In this document: positions 32,777-39,504 of the stretch, in pieces
How positions within the stretch are numbered: position 1 is the stretch's first letter
How the letters are laid out: each line of letters starts with the position of its first letter
Origin: an uncultured Eubacteriales bacterium
Lineage (GTDB): Bacteria > Bacillota > Clostridia > Oscillospirales > Oscillospiraceae
Direction: 5' to 3'
Assembly: GCA_902465435.1 (NCBI GenBank)
Contig: CABQNH010000017.1
Coordinates: 1-39,504, forward strand
DNA: 39,504 bases
Program-made: the position numbers and the translations under genes
The notes under the pieces: model-generated
Databases searched by the model: none
What the model saw: the letters and a program-made list of their open reading frames with translations, nothing else
Told to the model about the DNA's origin: nothing

Positions 32777-33013
32777 ATGCAAAACCAATCAAACAGCCTG
32801 CCCTTTTCCGAGCAGGATATCAAGCGGGTTCTCGGCAGTGACGAAGGAAAGCAGCTGCTCCGGCTGCTGAATCGGGACGGCGGCGCAGCCCTTCGGCAGG
32901 CAGCCGAGGCCATAAAGGCCGGAGACGCAGCGCGCGCCAAGCAGCTTCTGTCCCCCATCATGGAAACGTCGGAGGCCGCGTCCCTCGTCGAGAAGATCAA
33001 TCAAAAGCGCTGA
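32777..33013 (+). CDS. Small helical hypothetical protein (gene 1 of three)
   Basis: The product has 78 residues; the ATG follows AAAGGGGG. It is predicted almost wholly alpha-helical, with no signal or membrane segment. The sequence has a Gly-Lys-Gln-Leu-Leu..Leu-Leu pattern and alanine-rich helices (AALRQAAEAIKAGDAARAKQ). Its stop codon overlaps the start of the next gene (TGATG), so it is translationally coupled. I do not recognise a characterised family. The same cluster order occurs, from memory, in other Oscillospiraceae. Confidence 0.7.
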   Translation: MQNQSNSLPFSEQDIKRVLGSDEGKQLLRLLNRDGGAALRQAAEAIKAGDAARAKQLLSPIMETSEAASLVEKINQKR

Positions 33014-33375
33014 TGGACGATTTTTCCGAGAAGCTGAACCAGATCATCGGCAATCCCGGCGCCATGGCGCAGATCCTGTCTCTCGCGCAGTCACTTGGCG
33101 GTGCGCCGAAGGACGCACCCGCAAAGGATGCGCCGCCGAAGCCGCCGCCGCCACCGAAGCCGCCGATCGACGACACGCTGCTGCGCGGCCTTATGCAGCT
33201 TGCGCAGGAGGCCGGACGGCCGGATGAAAAGCAGCAGGCGCTTCTTTGCGCGCTGAAGCCTTACATCTCTCCGGCGCACCGGGAGCGTCTGGACCGCGCC
33301 ATGCAGCTTGCGCGTCTGGCAAAAATCGCGGGCTTTGCGCTGAAGCAGGCCGAGCGCAAGGAAAGGAGGCCCTGA
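33013..33375 (+). CDS. Helical protein with proline-rich linker (gene 2 of three)
   Basis: The product has 120 residues. The N-terminal helix pair (MDDFSEKLNQIIGNPGAMAQILSLAQSLGG) is followed by a proline/lysine linker (about 35-52, a run of PPKPPPPPKPP) and a second helical region rich in Leu/Ala/Gln. It has no membrane segment. It overlaps its neighbours on both sides by a TGATG junction. The two amphipathic regions joined by a stiff linker suggest a scaffold or adaptor in a complex with its neighbours. Function unknown. Confidence 0.7.
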   Translation: MDDFSEKLNQIIGNPGAMAQILSLAQSLGGAPKDAPAKDAPPKPPPPPKPPIDDTLLRGLMQLAQEAGRPDEKQQALLCALKPYISPAHRERLDRAMQLARLAKIAGFALKQAERKERRP

Positions 33376-33716
33376 TGTACAGCCGCTATATTCCGAACGA
33401 TCACGGGGTTTACCGCCGCCAGACGGTGCAGACGCCGCAGCCCTCTGCGCCGCCGCGGCCGCCGTCTCCTCCGCCTCCCGCTCCCCCGCAAAACCCACAG
33501 CAGCCGCCACCGCCGAAGCCGCAATCTCCGCCGCAGAAGCCCTGCCGGGAGCCGCCGAAGCGCACGCTCAGCGAGCTGTTTTCCGGCCTGCTGCCGCAAA
33601 ACATGGATACCGGCGACCTTCTGGTGCTGCTCATTTGTCTCTTAATTCTGCTCGACGGCGAAGAAGACGGCACTGCGGTCGTCCTGACGCTTGCCATTTT
33701 TCTATTTCTGCAATGA
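33375..33716 (+). CDS. Proline-rich small membrane protein (gene 3 of three)
   Basis: The product has 113 residues; AGGAGG lies just ahead of the ATG and the start overlaps the previous stop codon. A short tyrosine-containing N-terminus is followed by a long proline-rich region (about residues 20-62) and TLSELFSGLLPQNMDTGDLL. The C-terminus is a hydrophobic hairpin: LLVLLICLLILL, then DGEEDG, then AVVLTLAIFLFLQ. Two short helices joined by an acidic turn should anchor the protein in the membrane, with the proline-rich part free. Similar LLDGEED tails occur in uncharacterised Clostridia proteins. A sporulation or envelope role is possible but unsupported here. Confidence 0.7.
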   Translation: MYSRYIPNDHGVYRRQTVQTPQPSAPPRPPSPPPPAPPQNPQQPPPPKPQSPPQKPCREPPKRTLSELFSGLLPQNMDTGDLLVLLICLLILLDGEEDGTAVVLTLAIFLFLQ

Positions 33717-33734
33717 GGTCTGCCAAATTGCAAA

Positions 33735-33770
33735 ACAGGGAGCTGCGTTTTTCAATTCGCCGCTCCCTGT
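33735..33770. terminator. Terminator between the small-gene trio and wecB
   Basis: Arms ACAGGGAGC (33735-33743) and GCTCCCTGT (33762-33770) flank an 18-base loop. On the minus strand the stem is followed by TTTTG, so it best serves the trpS-tagO-wecB operon; it also lies just past the plus-strand trio. Confidence 0.65.
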
Positions 33771-33858
33771 TCTCGGGAATCTCCGAATCAATCGGCAGCG
33801 GAAGGTGAAATTCTTTTTACCTTTCGCTCCGATGGATTGAAGCAGAGGTTCCCTTGTT

Positions 33859-35007
33859 TTACGCAGTAAAATCTGCCGGTCTTTCGGCGCAAACGCCGAA
33901 GTGCCATGCGATCGCCTGCGCAATTCGCTCACAGGCATGCCCGTCGCCATAGGGATTGACCGCGTGCGCCATGCCCGCATAGGCATCGCGGCTGTCGAGC
34001 AGCTCCCGCGCCATGGCAAGAATTTGTGCTTTTTCCACACCGGCCAGCTTGACCGTACCGGCCTGTACCGCCTCAGGGCGCTCCGTCTCCCGGCGCAGCA
34101 CCAAAACGGGCTTTCCCATCGCCGGAGCCTCCTCCTGCAGTCCGCCGGAATCTGTCATGACAAAATAGCAGCGTGCCATCAGGTTGTGCATTTCCTCCAC
34201 GTCGATCGGATCAATCAGATGAATGCGCGGATGTCCGCCCAGAATGCCGAAGGCACACTGCCGCACGGCCGGACTGAGGTGGACGGGATACACGACCTCC
34301 ACGTCCTCGTGCTCCTGCACGGTCTGCAAAATGGCCTCCATGATGTTCTTCATCGGCTCGCCATAGTTCTCCCTGCGGTGGCATGTAACCACAATCACGC
34401 GCTTTCCCTGAAAATCCAGCTCGTTCAGCTCCGGCGTTGAAAATATGAAGCGGTCGCGCACCGTGGTCCGCATCGCGTCGATTACGGTATTTCCGGTGAT
34501 AAAAATCTTCCCCGCAACTGCCTCGCGGCGCAGATTCTGCGCGTTGGCAGCGGTCGGCGAAAAATGCAGGTCGGCAATGTCGCCGACAAGCGTCCGATTC
34601 ATTTCCTCCGGGAAGGGCGAATACTTATCCCAGGTTCGCAGTCCGGCCTCCACATGGCCGACCGGGATCTTGTGATAAAAGGCGGAAAGCGCACCGGCAA
34701 AGGTCGTGGACGTATCGCCATGCACAAGGATCATGTCCGGCTGCGCCTTCTCGATCACGTCGTCCATGCCTAAAATGGTGCGAGTTGTGATTGAAGAGAG
34801 CGTCTGCTGCTTCTGCATGATGTTGAGATCGTAGTCCGCCCGCAGGCGGAAAATCTGCATAACGGAATCCAGCATCTCCCGGTGCTGGCCGGTCAGGCAG
34901 CAAATACTCTCAAATTCCGGCCGCCGCGCCAGCTCCTTGACGAGCGGCGCCATTTTAATGGCCTCCGGCCTCGTGCCGAAGACCGACATAATTTTAATCT
35001 TCTTCAT
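33859..35007 (-). CDS. wecB: Non-hydrolysing UDP-N-acetylglucosamine 2-epimerase
   Basis: The enzyme interconverts UDP-GlcNAc and UDP-ManNAc in the cytoplasm, giving the ManNAc donor used in teichoic-acid linkage units and other surface glycans (WecB/MnaA). The product has 382 residues, the family length. Diagnostic motifs are VFGTRPEAIKMAPLV at the N-terminus, LVHGDTSTTFAG, GHVEAGLRTWDKYSPFPEEM, ITGNTVIDA, VTCHRRENYGEP and TDSGGLQEEAP. It overlaps the tagO-like gene by 14 bases and is last of three genes. Its pairing with a TagO/WecA-type enzyme supports a lipid-linked GlcNAc-ManNAc product. Confidence 0.95.
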   Translation of the reverse strand: MKKIKIMSVFGTRPEAIKMAPLVKELARRPEFESICCLTGQHREMLDSVMQIFRLRADYDLNIMQKQQTLSSITTRTILGMDDVIEKAQPDMILVHGDTSTTFAGALSAFYHKIPVGHVEAGLRTWDKYSPFPEEMNRTLVGDIADLHFSPTAANAQNLRREAVAGKIFITGNTVIDAMRTTVRDRFIFSTPELNELDFQGKRVIVVTCHRRENYGEPMKNIMEAILQTVQEHEDVEVVYPVHLSPAVRQCAFGILGGHPRIHLIDPIDVEEMHNLMARCYFVMTDSGGLQEEAPAMGKPVLVLRRETERPEAVQAGTVKLAGVEKAQILAMARELLDSRDAYAGMAHAVNPYGDGHACERIAQAIAWHFGVCAERPADFTA

Positions 35008-36103
35008 GGTTTTCTTCTTTCTCCTCGTTTTTTCCCGAATGCTCCGGCTTGTGTCCGAAAATCAGGCGCGTTCCGATCGCGCCGACCACGAAGAAAGCGC
35101 CCAGCAGAATCAGCGCGCGCATCTCGCCGGACGAGGTCAGCACGACGGCGGCCAATCCAAGCAGCGCCGTCAGCATATAGGCGATGGCCACGGTCTGCTT
35201 CTGAGAAAAGCCCATGTCGATCAGTCGATGATGAATGTGTCCGCGGTCTGCAACCATGGGATTCTGTCCGTGCGCCAGCCTGCGAAGAATGGCAAAGCAA
35301 ATATCAAAAATCGGCAGCCCCAGCAGCAGAAACGGCACGGCGAAGGAGACGAGCATATAGTACTTAAACAGCCCCTGAACGGAAACGGAGGCCAGCACAA
35401 AGCCCAAAAAGGTCGAGCCGGCGTCTCCCATAAAAATCTTTGCCGGATTGAAATTATAGGGGATAAAGCCAAGGCAGGCGCCAAGCAGCGCCGCCATAAC
35501 GATTGCCACATTGCCGTCGTTGGCCACCTCGGCGACAATCAGCGCAATGACAAGCATCGTCGCGGCGGAAATCGCCGAAACGCCGACCGCAAGTCCGTCC
35601 AAGCCGTCGATGAAGTTCACGGCGTTCGTAATGGCTACGATCCAGATGACCGTCGCGGAAATGGACAGCCAGTTCGGCAGCGTCAGATAGGTGCTTCCGC
35701 TGAAGAAAAAGGGATTCGTGATATGCTGGATCCGGCAGCCGCCGTAAAGCACCACGATAAGCGCCGCAGCGATCTGCACAACAAATTTGGGCAGCGCCTT
35801 CAGCGTCATAATGTCGTCGAGCACGCCAAGCACCACGATCATCGTTGCGCCGAGCAGGATGCTCTGCAGCTGGCGGTCGATCTTCGCAAAGATCAGAACC
35901 GCAAACAAAAACGCAATAAAGATCGCCAGACCGCCCATACGCGGAATCGGATGGTCGTGCATTCTGCGGCTGTCCCGCGGGACATCGATCGCGCCGACCT
36001 TATAGGCCAGCGTTTTCACAAGCGGCGTTGTGGCAAAGGAGATCACCACGCCGACCACGACGGCAAGCAGGATCTGCAAAATATACTTTGTATCAAAAAT
36101 CAT
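34994..36103 (-). CDS. tagO: Undecaprenyl-phosphate GlcNAc-1-phosphate transferase (TagO/WecA/MraY-like)
   Basis: This membrane enzyme loads GlcNAc-1-phosphate (or a related sugar) onto undecaprenyl phosphate and starts wall teichoic acid or other surface polymers. The ATG at 36103 follows AGAGGA and gives 369 residues, with about ten membrane helices. Motifs are DSRRMHDHPIPRMGGLAIF, VLDDI, NAVNFIDGLDGLAVG (Asp pair), IPYNFNPAKIFMGDAGSTFLG and the WecA/TagO-type HIHHRLIDMGFSQKQ loop. The C-terminus is Glu/Lys-rich. A longer frame into trpS is rejected. It lies 16 bases downstream of trpS. The exact sugar cannot be read from sequence; tagO versus wecA naming is by context. Confidence 0.9.
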   Translation of the reverse strand: MIFDTKYILQILLAVVVGVVISFATTPLVKTLAYKVGAIDVPRDSRRMHDHPIPRMGGLAIFIAFLFAVLIFAKIDRQLQSILLGATMIVVLGVLDDIMTLKALPKFVVQIAAALIVVLYGGCRIQHITNPFFFSGSTYLTLPNWLSISATVIWIVAITNAVNFIDGLDGLAVGVSAISAATMLVIALIVAEVANDGNVAIVMAALLGACLGFIPYNFNPAKIFMGDAGSTFLGFVLASVSVQGLFKYYMLVSFAVPFLLLGLPIFDICFAILRRLAHGQNPMVADRGHIHHRLIDMGFSQKQTVAIAYMLTALLGLAAVVLTSSGEMRALILLGAFFVVGAIGTRLIFGHKPEHSGKNEEKEENHEED

Positions 36104-36119
36104 GAATGCGTCCTCTCGG

Positions 36120-37145
36120 TCACTTTGCAACAAAGCCGACCTTCTTATAAACCTTTCGCAGCGTTTTATCGGCGATGCGGCTTGCCTTTTCCGCGCCCAT
36201 GCGGCAGACGTCCTGCAGATATGCCTTGTCGGCAAGCAGGCGCGCTGCCTCCTCGCGGATCGGGCGCAGCAGCTCCACAACGGCTTCTCCGACGGCCGTC
36301 TTGAACGTACCGTAGCCCTGTCCCGCAAATTCCGATTCGATCTGCGCGAAGGACTTTCCCGTAGCGGCAGAATAGATGGTCATCAGGTTGGAAATGCCCT
36401 TTTTATGCTCCGGGTCATAGCGCACGCACATCTCGCTGTCCGTGATCGCGCGCTTGAACAGGCGCATGATATCCTCCGGACGATCCATGAGGCACACACG
36501 GCCGGGATCCTCGTTTTCCGACTTCGACATTTTTGCCTCCGGATTTGCAAGGCTCATGATCCGCGCGCCAACCTTCGGGATGTACGGCTCCGGCAGCTTG
36601 AACACGTCGCCGTAAATATGGTTGAAGCGGACGGCAATATCGCGCGTCAGCTCAACATGCTGCTTCTGATCCTCTCCAACCGGCACAAAGTCCGGCTGAT
36701 AGAGCAGAATATCCGCAGCCATCAGCGAAGGGTAGGTAAACAGTCCGCCGTTAATATTGTCCGCGTTCTTTGCGCTTTTGTCCTTGAACTGCGTCATGCG
36801 GGACAGTTCGCCGAACATGGCGTAGCAGTTCAGCACCCAGCCCAGTTCCGCATGCTGATGCACATGGCTCTGAATAAAAAGCGTGTTCTTCTGCGGGTCC
36901 AGTCCGCAGGCAATATACTGCGCAAGCTGCTCCATTGTGCGTCTGCGCAGATCGGCCGGATTCTGCCGAACTGTAATGGCGTGCAAATCCGCCATAAAAT
37001 AATAGTTGTCGAATTCTTCCTCCCGTTCCTTCCAGTTCTTGATTGCGCCCAGATACGAGCCAAGCGTCAGGTCGCCGGAGGGCTTGATGCCCGAGAGCAT
37101 CACCTTCTTTTTTTCCACGGTCTGTTCTACGTTGTTCTGTTCCAC
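36120..37145 (-). CDS. trpS: Tryptophanyl-tRNA synthetase
   Basis: This is a class I aminoacyl-tRNA synthetase that charges tRNA-Trp in the cytoplasm. The product has 341 residues. Motifs are SGIKPSGDLTLGSYLGA (HIGH-equivalent, residues 18-34), YQPDFVPVGEDQKQHVELTRDIA and KMSKS (205-209, in EAKMSKSENED). The start is GTG at 37145, with AGGAG about eight bases upstream. It leads a trpS-tagO-wecB unit. The 110-base leader has no T-box features (no AGGGTGGNACCGCG and no terminator/antiterminator pair), so control by uncharged tRNA is not indicated. Confidence 0.96.
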   Translation of the reverse strand: MEQNNVEQTVEKKKVMLSGIKPSGDLTLGSYLGAIKNWKEREEEFDNYYFMADLHAITVRQNPADLRRRTMEQLAQYIACGLDPQKNTLFIQSHVHQHAELGWVLNCYAMFGELSRMTQFKDKSAKNADNINGGLFTYPSLMAADILLYQPDFVPVGEDQKQHVELTRDIAVRFNHIYGDVFKLPEPYIPKVGARIMSLANPEAKMSKSENEDPGRVCLMDRPEDIMRLFKRAITDSEMCVRYDPEHKKGISNLMTIYSAATGKSFAQIESEFAGQGYGTFKTAVGEAVVELLRPIREEAARLLADKAYLQDVCRMGAEKASRIADKTLRKVYKKVGFVAK

Positions 37146-37254
37146 GCTGATCGCTCCTATTTTCGAGTGCCGCCCCGCCGCATTCCGCCGGAGGGCACAC
37201 CGTTTTCTGTTTTCAAAATCAGAGCCTGCTCTGCACGCGGCTCATTTAATGGTC

Positions 37255-37283
37255 ATTATAGCACCACCTTTGCCAAAAGGCAA
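37255..37283 (-). promoter_or_regulatory. Promoter of the trpS-tagO-wecB unit
   Basis: On the minus strand there is TTGCCT (37278-37283), a 17-base spacer and TATAAT (37255-37260) with an upstream TG (TGCTATAAT). The two promoters in the 37146-37576 gap (this one and the plus-strand one at 37357) are divergent, about 70 bases apart between -35 elements. Confidence 0.75.
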
Positions 37284-37356
37284 TATAAATCGGTGGAATC
37301 CCCGTAAATTCTGACGATTCTTTTGCACTTTTGTTTCCAAAAACCGTAGAGTTTTC

Positions 37357-37385
37357 TTTACATTTTTCAGGTTTCACGCTATAAT
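37357..37385 (+). promoter_or_regulatory. Promoter of gltX
   Basis: TTTACA (37357-37362), a 17-base spacer and a perfect TATAAT (37380-37385) give a start near 37392. The leader to the gltX ATG is about 185 bases long and contains a short ORF. Confidence 0.75.
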
Positions 37386-37414
37386 GAAGAAACGTTGACA
37401 AAAGGATCCTGCAA

Positions 37415-37495
37415 ATGCCTTACGCGGCATACGCCAATGCAATTTTGCAAACGCGGCGCAAGCTGACCCTCCTGCATCCGCCGAACGGGAACTAA
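37415..37495 (+). CDS. Short leader ORF upstream of gltX
   Basis: The ATG at 37415 follows AAGGA at nine bases, close to the predicted transcript start. It encodes 26 residues (MPYAAYANAIL..., ending HPPNGN). It contains no glutamate codons, so classic attenuation by Glu-tRNA shortage is unlikely. The rest of the leader (37496-37570) is GC-rich with a GGCGGAAACGCCGCG stem-loop. It may be a regulatory upstream ORF or a chance one. Confidence 0.35.
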   Translation: MPYAAYANAILQTRRKLTLLHPPNGN

Positions 37496-37576
37496 CGCCC
37501 GGCGACCGTGCGGCGACTTCTTGCATCAGCCGCCTGGCGGAAACGCCGCGATACTTTCAGAAAAGAGGAGCTCACT

Positions 37577-39238
37577 ATGGATTACGAAAAGCTTGCCGAG
37601 CTGCTGTTCCCCGATGTAACGGGAACCGTCGCCGACTTGGAAGAAAAATATCCGCCGCGCGATTTGCCCGAGGGCGCGCGCGTCACCCGCTTTGCCCCCA
37701 GCCCCACCGGTTATCTCCACATTGGCGGATTATTCGGCGCATTAACGGACGTTCTGACCGCAAAAGCGAGCCACGGCGTTTCCTATCTCCGCATTGAGGA
37801 CACCGATAAAAAGCGGGAGATTTCCGACGGCGTTTCCGCCATTTTGAACGGGTTTTCCGCCTTCGGCGTACAGTTTGACGAGGGCGTCTGCGGATTCGGG
37901 CAGGAAACCGGCGCATACGGGCCGTATACCCAGTCGCAGCGCGTCGGCATTTACCACATCGTCGCCAAGGAGCTGACGCGGCGCGGGCTGGCCTACCCCT
38001 GCTTCTGCACGGCAGAGGAGCTGACCGAGCTGCGCGCGGAGCAGGAAAAGGCCGGAACCGCTATCTGGGGCTACTTTGGGAAATGGGCACGCTGCCGTGA
38101 CCTGCGTCTTGAGCAGATCGAAGCAAACCTGAAAGCAGGAAAGCCCTATGTGCTTCGGTTCCGTTCGGACGGGCAGGCCGATCGCCGCATTGTATTTGAC
38201 GATCTGATCCGCGGCAAGATCGAAATGCCCGAAAATATCATCGACGAGGTACTGCTGAAGTCCGACGGCGTGCCGACCTATCATTTCGCCCATGTCTGCG
38301 ACGATCATTTTATGCGCACAACGCACGTCATTCGCGGCGAGGAGTGGATCTCCTCCGTACCGAAGCACATTGCCCTGTTCCGTGCCTGCGGCTTCAAGCC
38401 GCCGAAGTATGCCCACACCGCGCAGGTCATGAAGCTGGACGAGGAGGACGGCGCAAAGCGCAAGCTTTCCAAGCGCAAGGATCCGGAGGCCGCCGTCAGC
38501 TACTTTGTGGAAAAGGGCTTCCCCAAGGAGGCGCTGATCGAGTACCTGCTCACCCTGCTCAACTCCGGCTTTGAGGATTGGCGGCGCGCCAACCCGAAGG
38601 CGGATGCGCTGGACTACCCCTTCCAGCTCAAAAAGCTTGGCGCAAGCGGCTGCCTGTTCGATCTCGTGAAGCTGACGGACGTCAGCAAAAACGTCATTTC
38701 CGTCATGGACGCCGACACGGTCTATTCCCGGCTGCTTGCATGGGCGAAAACCTATGACCCCGACTTTGCCGCCCTGCTGCAGCAGGATCCCGACTTCAGC
38801 CGCAGCATTCTGAATATTGACCGCGACTGTCCGAAGCCGCGCAAGGACATTGCAAAATGGGATGAGGTCAAGGATAATCTCTCCTATTTCTTCCCCACGC
38901 TTTATGTCCCCTGCCATAGCCTTCCCGAGCGGATTGATGCGCAGGACGCAAAAAAAATTCTCGCTGCCTATGCGGAAATTTACAGCGAGAGCGACGACAA
39001 GGATGCTTGGTTCGCTAAAATCAAATCTCTGTGTGAGCCGTTCGGCTATACGCCGAATGTGAAGGACTTCAAGAAGGATCCCTCAGCCTACCGGGGGCAC
39101 GTCGGCGACCTTTCCGCCCTGCTGCGCCTTGCCGTGACCGGGCGCGCAAACACGCCTGATCTTTGCGCGATCATGCAGCGGTTGGGGCGCGAAACCGTCC
39201 TCTCGCGGCTTGCCGCGTACGCCGAAGCGCTTGGATAA
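37577..39238 (+). CDS. gltX: Glutamyl-tRNA synthetase
   Basis: GltX charges tRNA-Glu (and, where GatCAB is used, tRNA-Gln). The ATG at 37577 follows AGAGGAG at six bases and gives 553 residues. About 35 extra N-terminal residues precede the catalytic start RFAPSPTGYLHIGG (HIGH = His48-Gly51). Further motifs are YLRIEDTDKKRE, YPCFC, HVIRGEEWISS and KRKLSKRKDP (KLSKR at 296-300). The C-terminal anticodon-binding region is long and helical. The total is somewhat longer than the ~480 residues of typical bacterial GltX, as in other Clostridia versions. It is monocistronic and followed by a terminator. Confidence 0.95.
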   Translation: MDYEKLAELLFPDVTGTVADLEEKYPPRDLPEGARVTRFAPSPTGYLHIGGLFGALTDVLTAKASHGVSYLRIEDTDKKREISDGVSAILNGFSAFGVQFDEGVCGFGQETGAYGPYTQSQRVGIYHIVAKELTRRGLAYPCFCTAEELTELRAEQEKAGTAIWGYFGKWARCRDLRLEQIEANLKAGKPYVLRFRSDGQADRRIVFDDLIRGKIEMPENIIDEVLLKSDGVPTYHFAHVCDDHFMRTTHVIRGEEWISSVPKHIALFRACGFKPPKYAHTAQVMKLDEEDGAKRKLSKRKDPEAAVSYFVEKGFPKEALIEYLLTLLNSGFEDWRRANPKADALDYPFQLKKLGASGCLFDLVKLTDVSKNVISVMDADTVYSRLLAWAKTYDPDFAALLQQDPDFSRSILNIDRDCPKPRKDIAKWDEVKDNLSYFFPTLYVPCHSLPERIDAQDAKKILAAYAEIYSESDDKDAWFAKIKSLCEPFGYTPNVKDFKKDPSAYRGHVGDLSALLRLAVTGRANTPDLCAIMQRLGRETVLSRLAAYAEALG

Positions 39239-39305
39239 GCCCGACCCGGCGTCTCTTCCGACCCCGCCGCGTTCTTTCTTGCAGCATTTCCCTTTATCGC
39301 ATTTC

Positions 39306-39337
39306 CGCCGCCGTCCGGCCTCCACCAGACGGCGGCG
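39306..39337 (+). terminator. Terminator of gltX
   Basis: Arms CGCCGCCGTC and GACGGCGGCG flank a 12-base loop and are followed by ATTTTC, 68 bases after the gltX stop codon. Confidence 0.7.
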
Positions 39338-39422
39338 ATTTTCGCGTCATGGCCGCTCCATGCCGATCACTGGCGCCAGAAGACGCCCCGCGTCAACATC
39401 TATCTCCGTAGTATAAGCAAAA

Positions 39423-39504
39423 AAGCACGCGCCAATCGGCGCGTGCTTACAGCGTGTCAAAAAACCTTTTTGACACGCTGACAGACGATCAAGAAAGTTC
39501 GGAA
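39423..39504. repeat. Dispersed hairpin element, copy D, with adjoining terminator, cut by the window edge
   Basis: The first hairpin (AAGCACGCGCC, loop AATC, GGCGCGTGCTT; 39423-39448) is followed on the minus strand by TTTTTTGC and so ends a minus-strand transcript coming from beyond the window. A second hairpin (CAGCGTGTCAAAAA / TTTTTGACACGCTG; 39450-39480) and the tail ACAGACGATCAAGAAAGTTC match copy C at 18064-18117. The element may continue past the edge. Confidence 0.7.

Noticed and set aside
37146..37254. T-box riboswitch ahead of trpS
   Set aside because: A GGTGGTGC sequence lies nearby but upstream of the promoter -10. The AGGGTGGNACCGCG box, specifier loop and terminator are missing.

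Overview
The window looks like a chromosomal segment of an anaerobic Gram-positive gut-type Clostridia, most likely an Oscillospiraceae relative. This is inferred from the GC-rich coding sequence, AGGAGG-type ribosome binding sites, TTGACA/TATAAT promoters, S-layer-homology (SLH) surface proteins, an oxygen-sensitive class III ribonucleotide reductase with its activase, and a type III pantothenate kinase. No rRNA, tRNA, CRISPR array or prophage was found.

Layout. 1-1268: the left edge cuts a MATE-family transporter gene that carries two frameshifts, both in G/C homopolymer runs. 1269-4020: a patchy stretch of short ORFs, a lipoprotein, a DUF6935-type protein, an insertion-sequence fragment and hairpins. 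4034-7403: a nrdD-nrdG-DUF2284 operon, translationally coupled, with an NrdR box in its leader. 7885-15252: one 2455-residue secreted SLH protein with a PHP-type metallohydrolase domain. 15602-17059: a YibE/F-like membrane protein. 17206-17721: a zinc-ribbon membrane protein, followed by a repeat-rich intergenic region (17722-18358). 18359-30160: a seven-gene operon on the minus strand, the most interesting part of the window. 30208-32720: a metallophosphoesterase, coaX and a diaminopimelate-decarboxylase-like gene. 32777-33716: three overlapping small genes of unknown function on the plus strand. 33859-37145: trpS-tagO/wecA-wecB on the minus strand. 37577-39238: gltX on the plus strand, preceded by a short leader ORF.

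The seven-gene operon starts from one recognisable promoter (30132-30160). In order it encodes: a YidC/Oxa1-like membrane domain fused to a TagB/TagF-like glycerophosphotransferase; a LicC-like cytidylyltransferase fused to a HisC/CobD-like PLP enzyme; three paralogous five-helix membrane proteins with an extracellular alkaline-phosphatase/sulfatase-superfamily domain and a conserved Thr-Asp-Thr candidate nucleophile site; a 99-residue membrane protein; and a secreted protein with a caspase-like His/Cys pair and three SLH domains. I infer a locus that makes and decorates a phosphate-containing cell-surface polymer, using a CDP-activated amino-alcohol. TagO/WecA-like and WecB enzymes encoded 4 kb away could supply a lipid-linked starter. 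Both fusions are visible in the sequence; the pathway is a hypothesis.

A dispersed element pairs a strong hairpin with a conserved CGGACTT..TTGA..CAG motif. It recurs at least four times, at ends of transcription units, and two copies face each other in the 17.7-18.4 kb gap.
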